From Hymenolepis diminuta (Eukaryota > Platyhelminthes > Cestoda > Cyclophyllidea > Hymenolepididae): a DNA stretch of 64,000 bases. Below, piece by piece: positions 13,627-25,167 of the stretch (positions are counted from its first letter, which is position 1; every line of letters begins with the position of its first letter). The notes under the pieces were generated by a model, which saw only the letters and a program-made list of their open reading frames with translations, did no database searches and was not told the origin of the DNA. Position numbers and translations under genes: made by a program. The stretch covers positions 2,617,705-2,681,704 of the forward strand of contig CAADRB010000002.1 of NCBI GenBank assembly GCA_900708905.1. Reading direction: 5' to 3'.

Positions 13627-16258
13627 TCAATCCGGTGCCAAAGAATAGGAATATTTGTTTGTATTTGAATTTTCACGTATTCAGTTTCTTTAACATGCAT
13701 ACCTTAAGATGATATTGATGTGTGTTCAAACACTTATCATGGGAAAGAATAATTGAAATGCTGGTGATTAAGATTAACTATCAATGTCGATGGCTGTTCC
13801 TGTGATGTATCCAGATCGTCGTATTAGTAACACTAGTAGTAGGAGTCAGACTGCACGTCCGGAGCTAACTAGTTTTAATTATGAAACACGAAATCACATC
13901 AAACGCACAACCACTTAGCATGACCAAACAGGCATCTATGCAAACATACCCAAAGAGGATGTAATCTGAAGCTGGGTAAATTAATAGTCATGAAAATGGC
14001 GTTGGATAAATGAAATGATAGACTCAGAAAAAGATGAAGGGAATTTTACTATAGGATGCATAGCTATCTAGTTCATTGAGGGAAGATCTGTGAGTCCTCA
14101 TGATTATTTTTTTTTGCATTTTGATTTGTCTTTTTCTAGCTTTGACTTGTAATGTGTTATTCTCAAAGATTTGAATTTGGAATAATTATTTGAAGGTATA
14201 CACTGAGTAGCGCAAAAAATTAGAAGAGTAGTTGCATGGCAAATTTTTTCTTTATGCATTGCTGTATCAGATGATCGTTCCGTTATCCTGTGTTTTTAGA
14301 ATTCCTTTCCTCGTGCTTTAATGCTTTCCGCCGATTAAAAATCATATTTACTATGTACAGTAGCTGACGTATAGCTCAGTATACTGGAATGATGATTGAA
14401 ATGACGTCATTACATAAGTAAATTGAGTCTCCGAGGTAAGATGACCGTACCGAATGAGAATGTCGGATCAGTTAATGACGTATGAAGGTAGTAAATTAAT
14501 CGATAAATCAATTTAGACAAAGATTTAGCCCACTGTATTTGAGCTGTTACTTGGACAACTTCAAACCCGGTTAGGAAGATCTGATAATAGGATACGCTGT
14601 TCAGTGGAAGTGTGCGGAGTTAAGTCAACAGTTCTACATGGCGTGGTAGATTATGGATGGCCCAATGTTAATAAACCGATATGGAGGGAGAGAAACGCAC
14701 TTTTTTACTTATGCACGCAATCAATAACAGAGTTTGGGTGGCAAACTGCGTTAACGAGACTCGTGAAACAAAGTATGTGATGAGCCTCTAACAAAAAATA
14801 ATGATTTCGGAAAAATTAAGGGTACAAGTGTTGGATTTAGGGGAAGAATATGGAGGGATCAACCAGAGGATGACAATCATTTGCTGAGGATTCAGCTATT
14901 GGTTAATTGGAAATTAAGAAAAAAGGTTTTTTAAGTAGCTATATATCTCATAATTTGTAAGAAGATACATGAAATCTTACGAAGATATGGTGGACCAGAT
15001 CGCGGTCATGTAATAGCAACCTATGACCACTATGCCCTTTGGAGGGCAAATAAATCGGGCTGGTGAGTCTTGTCCAATCTAATCAACAAAACGCGGAAAT
15101 GAGCCTTGATAAATAGCCGCTTGTCTGTAGTGTTTCTTAATGGTTTAGTAAGAAGGATTAAATGTATGAACGCTTCTCTATTGGGAGGAACGAATGAGCA
15201 TGGGTGTAGGTTTGGAAATGGCAAACAAGATTGATAATATCTCGGATCCCGCACTGGTGGCACAGTAGTTATCGCTCTCGTTTGTTAAGTCAGAGGTTCA
15301 GGTTCGATTCTCTTCTGAGTGCATCCAGTGAGTGGATTAGCCAACCGCCCTGGTTAAGTTTAGCTAATAAAGGGAATAGGAGAATTTGTGTTCATCATCG
15401 AGGAGGCTCAATGTGGCACTCTTTAGTCTAGGATGGGCGTAGAAAAACGCTTTCCCAAACAGGTTTTGGTATTACAATAGTGTAGATTAACAGTAAATGC
15501 ATCTGAGTATGGGTTAAGCTCTATGATAAGATTCAGAAATAAAAAGACAATATCAGATTCCAGTAAAAAAAGCGATAATGGGGTTTTCTCCATTCGGCAG
15601 TGGGCGGAATGTTAATTCATGGTCAAATTGTTAACTAAGCCACGCCGTTTTATCTTTTGGAAAGCAAAGTTAGGACATCCTATCCGACCATTTTGAGCTG
15701 ATTTGGAGTGTTAGAAAACGCCACGAAAATCTGGTTGCAAATTCGAGTGATTTTAGGGATAGTTGCGTTAGGGGATAAAGTCTTGGAATGAACAGACTTC
15801 TGATGCAAACATTTTAGTCAAATTCTGTGGGCTCAACCCGATAATACGACAGAAATTAGGGAAATACTGTCGAAGATATAAAGCGCTTTTGGCTCAACAG
15901 TACCTGGTGTGATTGTCGCATTTGATTTTGTATGTGATAGAACTGATGTGGACAGTGCATGTGTGATAGATAGAATAAGCGAAAAGTTGTGAAAAACAGT
16001 TTATTTATAGACAAAATGTTATGCCCAAAAAATTACTCACCTAACTTCAAACAATTTCTTGACATTTCATTTTATACAGAGAGTAGCAATTTTGGAAAAT
16101 GTTTGAGAAGCACAATTTGTTGCAAGCTTTATAGGATCTATTATGTCTTATCAAAAATGGGAACTAATTGAGTAAATTTTTCGGAGATTCATTATTCTGT
16201 GATTTGTCAATTTCACAGCAAAATATTACTATTAACTTTAAACAATTGCCGATTATAT
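13627..16258. other. Intergenic region 3' of the zinc-finger gene
   Basis: No supportable exon on either strand. The only recognisable content is the SINE-like repeat at 15250-15480. Short open frames do not splice into anything recognisable. Confidence 0.5.
15250..15480 (+). repeat. tRNA-derived SINE-like repeat, best-preserved copy
   Basis: Contains 'ggtggcacagtagttatcgc' (A-box-like) and, about 45 bp on, 'ggttcgattct' (a good B box), followed by the family body: 'atccagtgagtggattagccaaccg', 'tggttaagtttagctaata', 'gggaataggag', and a tail 'gaaaaacgctttccc'. The spacing and boxes fit a tRNA-headed RNA polymerase III SINE. No tRNA cloverleaf closes, so it is not a tRNA gene. Confidence 0.65.
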
Positions 16259-16720
16259 TGAAGGATGACTATGCATTTTTCGGAAACACTCTTTATCCGT
16301 ATTCTATGTGAAAATACTTCCGTTTTTCGCCCACGAAGCCGCAGTGATGTCCTTATATTCCCTATGATTCAACCTCTATCCGTCATGTCAAAACGTGTTA
16401 ATCGATTTTCCTCCTTCTCTAATCGTCCCGTTTCATTATAAGTACACCGCACCCACGTTCTCACCCCTATCCTTGCGCAGGTGACTCACAAGTTGTCTTT
16501 GTATTCCCACCCCTACTCACACACACGATAAGCGCTCGTACACACACCTGCCATTTGCCGGCTCCTACGCTTCCCTCTCATTCCCTCTTCCACGTCTCCA
16601 TCTTTCTCGCTTGAATCCTTGTCGCAGTTTGTTTAATACATTTCGGCCTAGCTAGCTCTTGGTATTCTGCTCTGTAACTTGTTGCTGTTGTTAGCTGTTA
16701 GCTATAGTCTTAGCTCCTTA
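16259..16720 (+). mobile_element. Solo LTR, gypsy (CsRn1-like)
   Basis: Starts TGAAGGATGACTATGCATTT and follows the other LTR copies through 'cgtcccgtttcattataag' (a possible weak TATA), the (CA)-rich middle, 'ctcttggtattctgct' and 'gttgctgttgttagctgttag'. The 3' end is placed near 16720. No internal gag or pol and no clear target duplication. Confidence 0.75.
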
Positions 16721-19640
16721 ATTGATGACCACGACTCTTGTTAGCCAACAACACCAGCTATAACATGTTTCCATTACTAAATTTGAAAGGTAATAATTGC
16801 GTTAGTTTTATTGATATTTTAACTTGAAATAGGCACAAAAGTGCAGTTAACGTATCAAACGTAATGTTAAAGAGCTTGTAAATTATAGGGACTCCAATGA
16901 AAGAAAAAAATGAGATACAGTGTTTATTTTCTAGCACAGTCATGGAGGTATTATTTGAATAATTAGCTTACTTAATCTAATGTTAACATAAGGGATTCTT
17001 CTGTCGATTTCATCTGGAATTTCATTATTTTCTCTTATTACTCAATCCGCGGCTATGTGGTTCTCTTAATTTTTTAGCTATTTCATCGAAGTTAAAAGAA
17101 AGCAAGATAAGGGTAGGTAGTGCTTAAGTCCCATCGAATTTGGATGCAACCCCGTGAGGATTGGTTTCTCGGTTTCGATCTTTGTAAATAAATAGCGAAG
17201 TGGTCGAACTCCATCATCCATCGTCTTTCATTTTTATCATCGGGACTGAACTAGTCGATAGAATCGAGACAGCAGATGGGTGATACTAAGGTCATCTAGA
17301 CCCTTACAAAGATATGACAATTACATTTACTTAGACGGGTAGAATGTACATTTCAGATTAGTAAAATATATGGGGAAAATTGAATATGCTTCAGGCTTTG
17401 CCATTTAGATCCCCCTTAATAAATAATGAAGCCTTGATAAGTTGATGTTAAAATAAAATGCTTATTTTTGTCTTCACAACTAAATTCGAGTGCGTGATTT
17501 AACGTGACAGCGATAATTATTAGAATAAAATGTGGGAATTATCAATTTCCCCTATTTCATAAGTCAGTCAAGCGGATTCTAAAAGTTAAATGCAGAGGTC
17601 TATTTAGTGATTTTCAATGTGCACGAGAATTTATCAACAGAATACTAAAATTAATTCCCTCAGTTTAAACTCGCAAACGGATGCAGCCAATCACTGAAGT
17701 TAAATTTAACTTAAAAAAGTGTCGTAAAATGTTAGCCTCACTTTGACGTAATCTCAATAAATTTTATTTTGCACTTTTCGAATTTAGAATACTGCGACTA
17801 AACTTCAATAGACTTATGCTAAACTACCTAAACCCTGACATTAAAAAAATAACTTGATACTTGCAAAATCTCTGGAAAAATAATTCAACGTTAACGAACA
17901 AGGGGCGAAAAAAGTCTTTAAAAGCTCGCGATGAGAAATGAATCAAGTGGGTGAAATGAGGAGAAAACGTATTTATGGCAGTAAATTGATTGATAATTAG
18001 TAAATACGGAGGAAATTTAAGTGTGAATGCGTCTGAGGCTGTTAAAACTTAGCCAGCAATTGTGCAAATTAATCCAAGGCAGTTTCAAATTCATTCCTAA
18101 TAATAGTGGGATATGATGCTGATAAATTATATTTTGAAATTAACCACTTAATATTCATTCAGCAGTGAGTGAATGACAGACTTACACAAGAACAGTATTC
18201 GGTTTATTATTTTTCAGAGTAGTGTGTCGGTGGCTGGTTGGTCGCCGTGCACGTCTGCTATGTGAGGAGCCACGGCTTTGACTTCCATCAGCGCACACCC
18301 AGTGAGCTAAATGGCTAACCGCACCGGTTGAGTCTGGCTAACATGGAGGGTGGTAGGATTCGAGTCTATCACCAGGGCGACTCCTTGAAGCTACTCTCTA
18401 TTCAAGATGAGAGTTGGAAACGCTTACCTAAATGGAAGTATTATTATAATTTTTAGGGTAATCGTAAAGTAACCTGCTGAAAGATCGCTTACAATTCAAG
18501 AACGTGCTAAATTATCAGAAATTAGTCGTTCAATACTCCCACTGGGATAAAACTGATTTCTAAAATAGATTTTACTTTTCAATCACCATGCCTATATGAG
18601 AAATTAATTACCGACGAAGAAGTAAACTACCGAAAAGCGTATCTCTTCTACGTTGATGCTATGCTAGAAGTTTAGTTTCTACTGCTAAGGTCTATCTGTC
18701 CACTAGATATCACTAGACTAGAATTGACTCAGACTAAAGAGAGAAGGTTGAGATTGAATGCATTCAAGCCAAGACATTTAATTAACCAAACAAAGGTATT
18801 ATATAGAGATACAAATTGTCTTCGTGTTATTGACAATCGAAGATAACCCAGAAAAACTGTCAAGCGATATTCTCTCTCGTCTTAATAAGGACGATAGGGA
18901 CTTGGAGACATCCTGACGTAATTTACTTTCCTGTCAAAACAGAATAACTGCAGCTATGAACTTCGTTTGGTCGGAATCCTAAAACAGAAACTATCTGGAG
19001 TAGACAGACCAATCTAATGAACTAACCTGTAAATAAGCACCGACATCATTTGCGAGAATATTATAAGATTTGAAACGTGAACTTCCCGATGAGCAAATCT
19101 TGCGCAAACCCGAATCCGAAAATCAAATAAAGTGAGCTCTTGATTTTATTCTCAATATCACTTCGATCCCTGCCTTTACTCCTTATTGAACTATTTACTG
19201 ATATCAATTTCCGGTGCTTTTCGCCACAAAAAACTATATTTTTCGCTTTCCCTTGGATCATAATAATTTACCGACGAAGAACAGGTGTAAAGAGACTACG
19301 CTGTAGCAAATTTAATTGTAGGATAAATTCGGTCACATTCAGGACAAAATCAACCAACGCCAATAAAATTTCAAGTCGTAAAATATCTTTTTAAAGTTAA
19401 ACCACCTTAAACAGAATAGCACAAACAGAAAACAGGACTGAGATAAAGCTGCGGTATGAAGACGTGAGTTTGAATGGAGTTAAATAAAGAACGTGGGGAG
19501 GAGATGATGGTTTATGTAGACGTATGTACAGACTGATTAATCAACAAGCAAAAAAACCGAAGGATGGAATATTAGCCCGGTTAGTGGGGAGAATAGGAGC
19601 GAAAAATTTGATAGTAATCCTGGATGTTGGTTAATCTATC
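16721..19640. other. Intergenic region between solo LTR and RING1
   Basis: AT-rich. The open frame at 16758-16943 has no splice or family support. Recognisable content is a SINE-like repeat at 18225-18450 and a motif near 17180-17215 ('gcgaagtggtcgaactcc') that recurs near 20625-20655. Confidence 0.5.
18225..18450 (+). repeat. SINE-like repeat
   Basis: Head 'ggtggctggttggtcgcc', body 'cacacccagtgagctaaatggctaaccgcaccggttgagtctggctaa', tail 'ggtggtaggattcgagtctatcacc', 'gactcctt' and 'aagatgagagttggaaacgct'. It matches the 15.25-, 7.64- and 6.96-kb copies. The B box is degenerate. Confidence 0.6.
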
Positions 19641-22600
19641 TTACTGGTGATTCTGGGAACTTTGTTCTCGAAGGTAGTAGAGACTCAAACTGCTAGCACC
19701 ACTCCAAAAACTTCGACTGATTTCGTCGATAGTAGTACTTGGCTGAAGTTGAACGTATTCTCCATTGATTTCGTTATAGTAATAGATTAGGAAGATCGGA
19801 TCATTGTCTAAATAACGAGAAAAAAGGCATAAATTAATGTCCCTGGCATGCAATTTAAATCTTATTGAAATAGATAACGTACCTAAAACATCCTTGTGCA
19901 CTCGTTGAAGATTAAAACGGATCGAGAGGAACATTCCAAGATGGTCAACTGAAACAGGGAAAAAAACTATTATTTAAAGAATAAAATTTCGAAAGAAACG
20001 CGATAAAAAGGAACATCAAATGAGTAGATAGTCAAGTCAAGAATGGTCAGATTACCTAAGGATGACTCATCTCCATTGTTAAATCTTGACAACAGGGAGC
20101 AAAGGATGACAGTCATCAGTAGTCAAAGTGTTGACATCGCAACGTGATGTTCAAAAGACCTTTTCTGGTCACTTTCCGCATATATTCATTTACCACAACT
20201 AAAGTATAAATCTAAAGATTTTACTCCAATTCTTTTGTTTGGACTAAATCACTACCTGATCAGTGTAATGAAGTGATCAAGAATATAAACAAGACTACTT
20301 TGATTTGATCAGTCCGCCACGAGCATTTAAAGCAGAGCAAAATTAAATAAAATCTAGAGAAGTACTGCATAGCAAAATTTGCCTTTCTTTATATGGCGAA
20401 TACCAATGTGGCTAGCCATGCCGCATAGATAACTTCAATATGTGACCGATAGAAAATTTACATAAAAACACATTCATACTTATAGCCTAGCTAATCTGAA
20501 TATTTCCAGCTGACTCATCGAAGGTCATTTTTTAAGTATTGACTATCACCACTAATCAGATTGAAGGTATTGCCGTTATTCCCAACATTTCCTTAACTTT
20601 CACCTCCATTTCCTAGCTTTTCGTAAATGAAGATCGAAGTGGTCGAACTCCCCGTTCTCCGTAATCAATTTAGTCTTCTCTTTTAGAACACAAGGCAGTG
20701 ATAAGAGTCAGCATTCATAAGATACGGCACACATGCATATGCATGATACTGACGACAGCCATGTAAACGAACTTCTATTTCAAATGATAGGTGCTGATAA
20801 AACCAAGCTCGTAGCTGAGTGCTTATGTTTTGTCAAGGAATAACCCCTTCCAACAGATCATCATCCTTATCATTACTCGGGAGCATATCGATATTGATAA
20901 CTTGACAGCTTTTTGGGACTAAAATCATTATCAATGCGAAGATGTTTTGATCTCAAATCATCAACAACAAGAGGACAACTTGCATTTCTATATAATGCCT
21001 TTGTTTAGTTTACTGTCTTGGATCAACTCCATTTTGTCTCTATTTCAAAAATACAAGAGTAGTGGAAATAAACTGCAGAGCTAAACGAAATTTGTGAAGG
21101 ACGTAGGATATTGTTCTGCTTAAATCTTCCCCATTTCACACAGGATACAAGACATAATAAAATTTTCAATATTTACTACTATATCTTAACCTCCTCAAGT
21201 CTCCCTTTTTGGAGAAAATCAAACTAAAGCTGATATAACTTAATTTGCAACTCGAGCAATAATCACAACCTAGAGAGAGGACGAAGATCTTTACCCGATA
21301 TAACAAAACCGTGATTTTAAAACCACTACAATTGCCTATCTCTCTCCTCTAAATGTTTACCTAGCACCAGTGTCTTTACACCTGTTTTTAATGAATATTA
21401 GGCTTATAGCCAAGGCATAATTGACGTAACTCCCCTTTATGTGATTTGAGTTGATATAGTTTACCACAAATAAGGAGCAAGACACTCACCAGTAGCATTC
21501 GACGGCACCTTGATATATTTGACTGGAGGAGTAGACAGCGAGTCCTCAGAGCCTATATCCGATACAGCTCCTCTAGGGCTCGGGGGTGCAGTACGGTTCT
21601 CCTGTTTCATCTCTTGTACACCATCAAGCGAAGTTGCAGTAGCACCACTATTTCTACGAGCGCTAGCATCAGGAGGCAGGGGTTGGAGCATTAATTCAAT
21701 CTCCGGTACCACAGTCATGGTTGTAGTGGGAGGAGGCGCAGCAGTAGTAGTACGAGAAGTACGTTGAGTTCCTTGGGCTGCTGCCGCTGCAGATTGGTGA
21801 TGAAAATCGATTGAACTTGCAGCTCCTACTGAGCCCGTCTCCATGGTACCACTCTCAGCGTCTGAGTTCACTCGGGAAGCGGCTCGTTGATTCAAACTAC
21901 CTGCCTATGAGAGGGAGAAAGAAAGGAAACGAAAATATTAGTGGCCAATGACATGAATTGTGTAGTCAATGTATGTGGTTGGATAAAACTGTGCGTTAAG
22001 TAGCCTACGCGTTATCCATGTGAGGACCACATTAATCCACTACTATAACGTTTGCGCTATCCTCCTTGTTCGCCACGACTTACGCTCGCTCGATTAGTCC
22101 ATATATGTTTTCTAAGTTTTTATCGATTATTAGAAATCTAAATTACAACTGAGTTTGGGCCTGATCAAACGGATGTCTAAAATAATACATTCGAATCATA
22201 ATAACTTCGAATGACATTAGACCAATGTTAAAAGATGCTGGAATAGCTAGTCCCTCAAAATTATACTTTCACCTGTCTAACACGTATCATTAGAAATTAG
22301 AATAGTGCCATATTAATTCATTATATTTGACACAGTATTATCCCACTTCTTCCACCAATTATCTCTCAAAAGAATTCCATCAAGAAAAAGATGATAATAA
22401 TTCTGTTAGAGAATTCTCCCCTACCGAGGTTAAATTATTGGAAAACAAACACATTAAATTTTAAAAACAAAAATAACATCTCTAATGCTCGGAAAAAGCG
22501 AAACCATGTACAGAGATGACACTCAAATAATTTGAGGTTTTATAATAAGCTTAATACAAGATTATTAATATTAGCATTATCGATACGGAAGTGGAGTAAT

Positions 22601-24168
22601 AACTTTTCGAAACTAGATATGATTTTCAAAGTATGACCATAGAATGTAAGACGACCTAACCTAATGCACTTTAACCTTTTTGAATATATTCATTATTGCA
22701 AATGTTTAATCTACTATCTTTTTAAGGCCGATAATAATATAACCAATAAAAATATCCAAGTATTCTTATCCGGGAATGATGGGATATCAATATTTACGTG
22801 ACTACGCTAAGTGGATATCTTAATAGACATAACCTCAGGTTACGAGCTACGTAACAAAAGTCTCCTATCAAGAGAAGCGTTCACAAAAATGCCAAATCTG
22901 TTAAGGGTAACATGCCGGAAATTCTCTGATAAGAAACTCGTAGTCTACTGCACATGTTCCAACAAGTACGGATGATGATGATGCTTACCAGATGTATGCT
23001 GATGAGCACCAAACCCATGGTCTTTGACTTGGGAGAACATATTGACCGCTACATCACAGGCGAATACAAACAATCACCGTACAAATTTACCTCCACTCTA
23101 CCTTATTTGTGGCGAAGATCATCTAAAGCTTGAAGGGCGACAGTCTGCCAGATTATTTCTACTACATCATCAACTTCAACGTTATAGTCCTTTATAACAA
23201 ACCTACTGGGTAGTAAATCCTGTTAAACAAGTTATACAGTAATTAGGATGACAGAAAGGACCATTGAGCTAAATAAAGGATAGATAAGCTATCCAAACAG
23301 ATTTTATAATTATAAATTTATATGTGAACAAGATGTCGGAAATTAAAATGCTACTTTATAACCTAAGAAAATAATCGGAGGAATCAAATTTTAAAATGAA
23401 GTAAATTTCAAGATGATTAGACGTTTATTCAACCAGAACCTAAAATCAATTTGCAGGTAAACTATAGCTAAAACCTTAAATGGCAAATTATACATTTGAG
23501 AGGAGCAGGAACAGAAATGTTTCAATAATGAATAAAGATTTTGAAGATTCTTTAATCATATTTTTTAGCAATAATCCAAGATCAAGCTTTAAATGAGAAA
23601 AAAAGATAATAATCGTTGACAAAAGTTCATCATAACTTACAATAGATGCAGCATCATCTTCACTGATCACAGATTCTGTTGCGGCAAAACCATTATTCCC
23701 ACCATGACGACGATTTCGATAGCGCATTCCATCAATATCTGAGGAGCCTTGGCCATCGTGGGCAGTTCCTCTACCGTTAAATTGGTGCTTGTTCAATTTG
23801 GCCAGCACTCTGTTCTGATGGGCTTCGTATTCTTCCCTGTCCGGGTAGATTTTCGCGATAAGAGCGTCAAAGTTAGGATCTCGTCTGAGAGAGCGTTTGG
23901 AAACTAACTTTTTACGGCAAGTTGGACACTCCTTGTTACCATTTCGCAAGGCAGTGACAATACAATCTGAACAAAAACGATGAAGACACTCTTTAGTGGT
24001 CATTGTAACTTTAAGAATATCGAGACAAATTGGGCACATGAGTTCAGATTGAAGACTACGTGGACTGACAGCTATCTTTGTGCCGTCAGTTATGGGTTCT
24101 TGCGGCTTGCGCTGCATTTCATATAACGTTAACTCCCAATTTTTCATCGGAGCGTTCTCCATAACCAT
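19641..24168 (-). CDS. RING1: RING1/RNF2-like E3 ubiquitin ligase (Polycomb PRC1 core)
   Basis: In animals this family ubiquitinates histone H2A as the catalytic subunit of nuclear PRC1. Exons: 24168-23641, 21904-21490, 19948-19883, 19807-19641, giving 391 aa (human RING1 is about 406). The RING finger has all eight ligands (C45, C48, C61, H63, C66, C69, C81, C84) in the family sequence CPICLDIL...[15 protein letters not shown], then the conserved NFDALI.KIYP..EEYEAHQ stretch. The middle is Ser/Thr/Ala-rich. Exon 2 ends with [10 protein letters not shown] and [11 protein letters not shown], and exons 3-4 complete the RAWUL domain ([12 protein letters not shown], then [15 protein letters not shown]). 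The last intron is 75 bp and has no in-frame stop. Start is ATG 24168 (or 24162), after a splice acceptor ending near 24182, so a 5' UTR exon lies upstream. The two large introns (19949-21489, 21905-23640) hold nothing else I recognise. Head to head with PIGO. Confidence 0.92.
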
Positions 24169-25167
24169 AACAAACAAAACCTATAAATGGAAAAGTAATA
24201 CAAAATATGAAAGAAAAAAGAGAATAAGAATATCTTCATATAGTTTAACCAAATATACCATTGGTGTCATACCATTAGAAGTTTCAAGCTAAACTTTAAT
24301 TTAAAGATGAAGTATTATAAATACGATAGTGAATAATCAAACAGCAAGCAAACAATAGAAACGAAATTGTGGAAACTAATCAAACTCTTAGATTGGGTAA
24401 CTACACTAGCAGAAATCACTTGCAAAACCGATTCTCTAAATAGCCGCCCTCCTTTTGGTGTACGGAAACGTATTTGAAGTTTCTTGATTATGAGGTCATC
24501 ATAGTAATTATTTAGAGACGTCATAAAAAAGGAGAAATATCTGGATAACAAGTAAAATAACTTAAGTAAATCATCAATCATGATACAATTTAAATTCAGA
24601 TATTTGCAGACCTTTATTTTTATTTCAGAATTAATTCCAAATATTGCCAATTTTAACATAGGTCTAAGGTCACAAATACCCTTGACGGTTTTTTCGTGAG
24701 TTCTGACTTGATCTCTGAATGAAGGTTTGATTCACATGGTGTATTATTATGATGTTTATTAGCATTTATTCTCGTTTAAGGATCAACTACCTAGCTAATT
24801 TTGTTTTTATTTAACTTCATACTTGAATATTCTAGAAAAATCTTTTGACTCACTTTCAATTTAATAATAAACACATATTTGCATTTTCGTATGTGTGATA
24901 CACTCAACCATTATTCACTATATTGATTTTTTTCCTATAATGCATTTTGAATGTTTTGAATGAATCATTAATCAAAGACTGCAAGCTTTAGAAACGCCAC
25001 AGAAAACATTTTGGAACTAAATTAACCCCGAATATACTAATTTTTGTCTCGTAAAAACCTTGCTCTAATTTTACTGACTAGACGCATGTATGTTTGAGTT
25101 GGTCTGCTATCACATCATTCCATTTTCACCCACATTTTCTTTCTACTGTGTTTTTTGCAGTTGTATT
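24169..25167. promoter_or_regulatory. Shared upstream region of RING1 (-) and PIGO (+)
   Basis: About 1 kb separates the two divergent start codons. Both first coding exons are preceded by splice acceptors (near 24182 on the minus strand, 25160 on the plus strand), so the true promoters lie inside this interval along with 5' UTR exons. The 115-aa minus-strand frame at 24315-24659 may overlap a RING1 5' UTR exon but is not protein-like. No TATA box assigned. Confidence 0.5.

Noticed and set aside
15250..15340. tRNA gene
   Set aside because: A- and B-box-like sequences are present, but the acceptor and anticodon stems do not pair and the same sequence recurs as a dispersed repeat with a long tail, so it is a SINE.
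21510..21767. Plus-strand 85-codon frame
   Set aside because: Antisense shadow of RING1 exon 2, whose Ser/Ala/Thr-rich codons leave the opposite strand open.
24315..24659. 114-codon minus-strand frame upstream of RING1
   Set aside because: Composition is AT-driven (I, L, K, N, Y, F), with no splice-compatible or family support; more likely UTR or intron.
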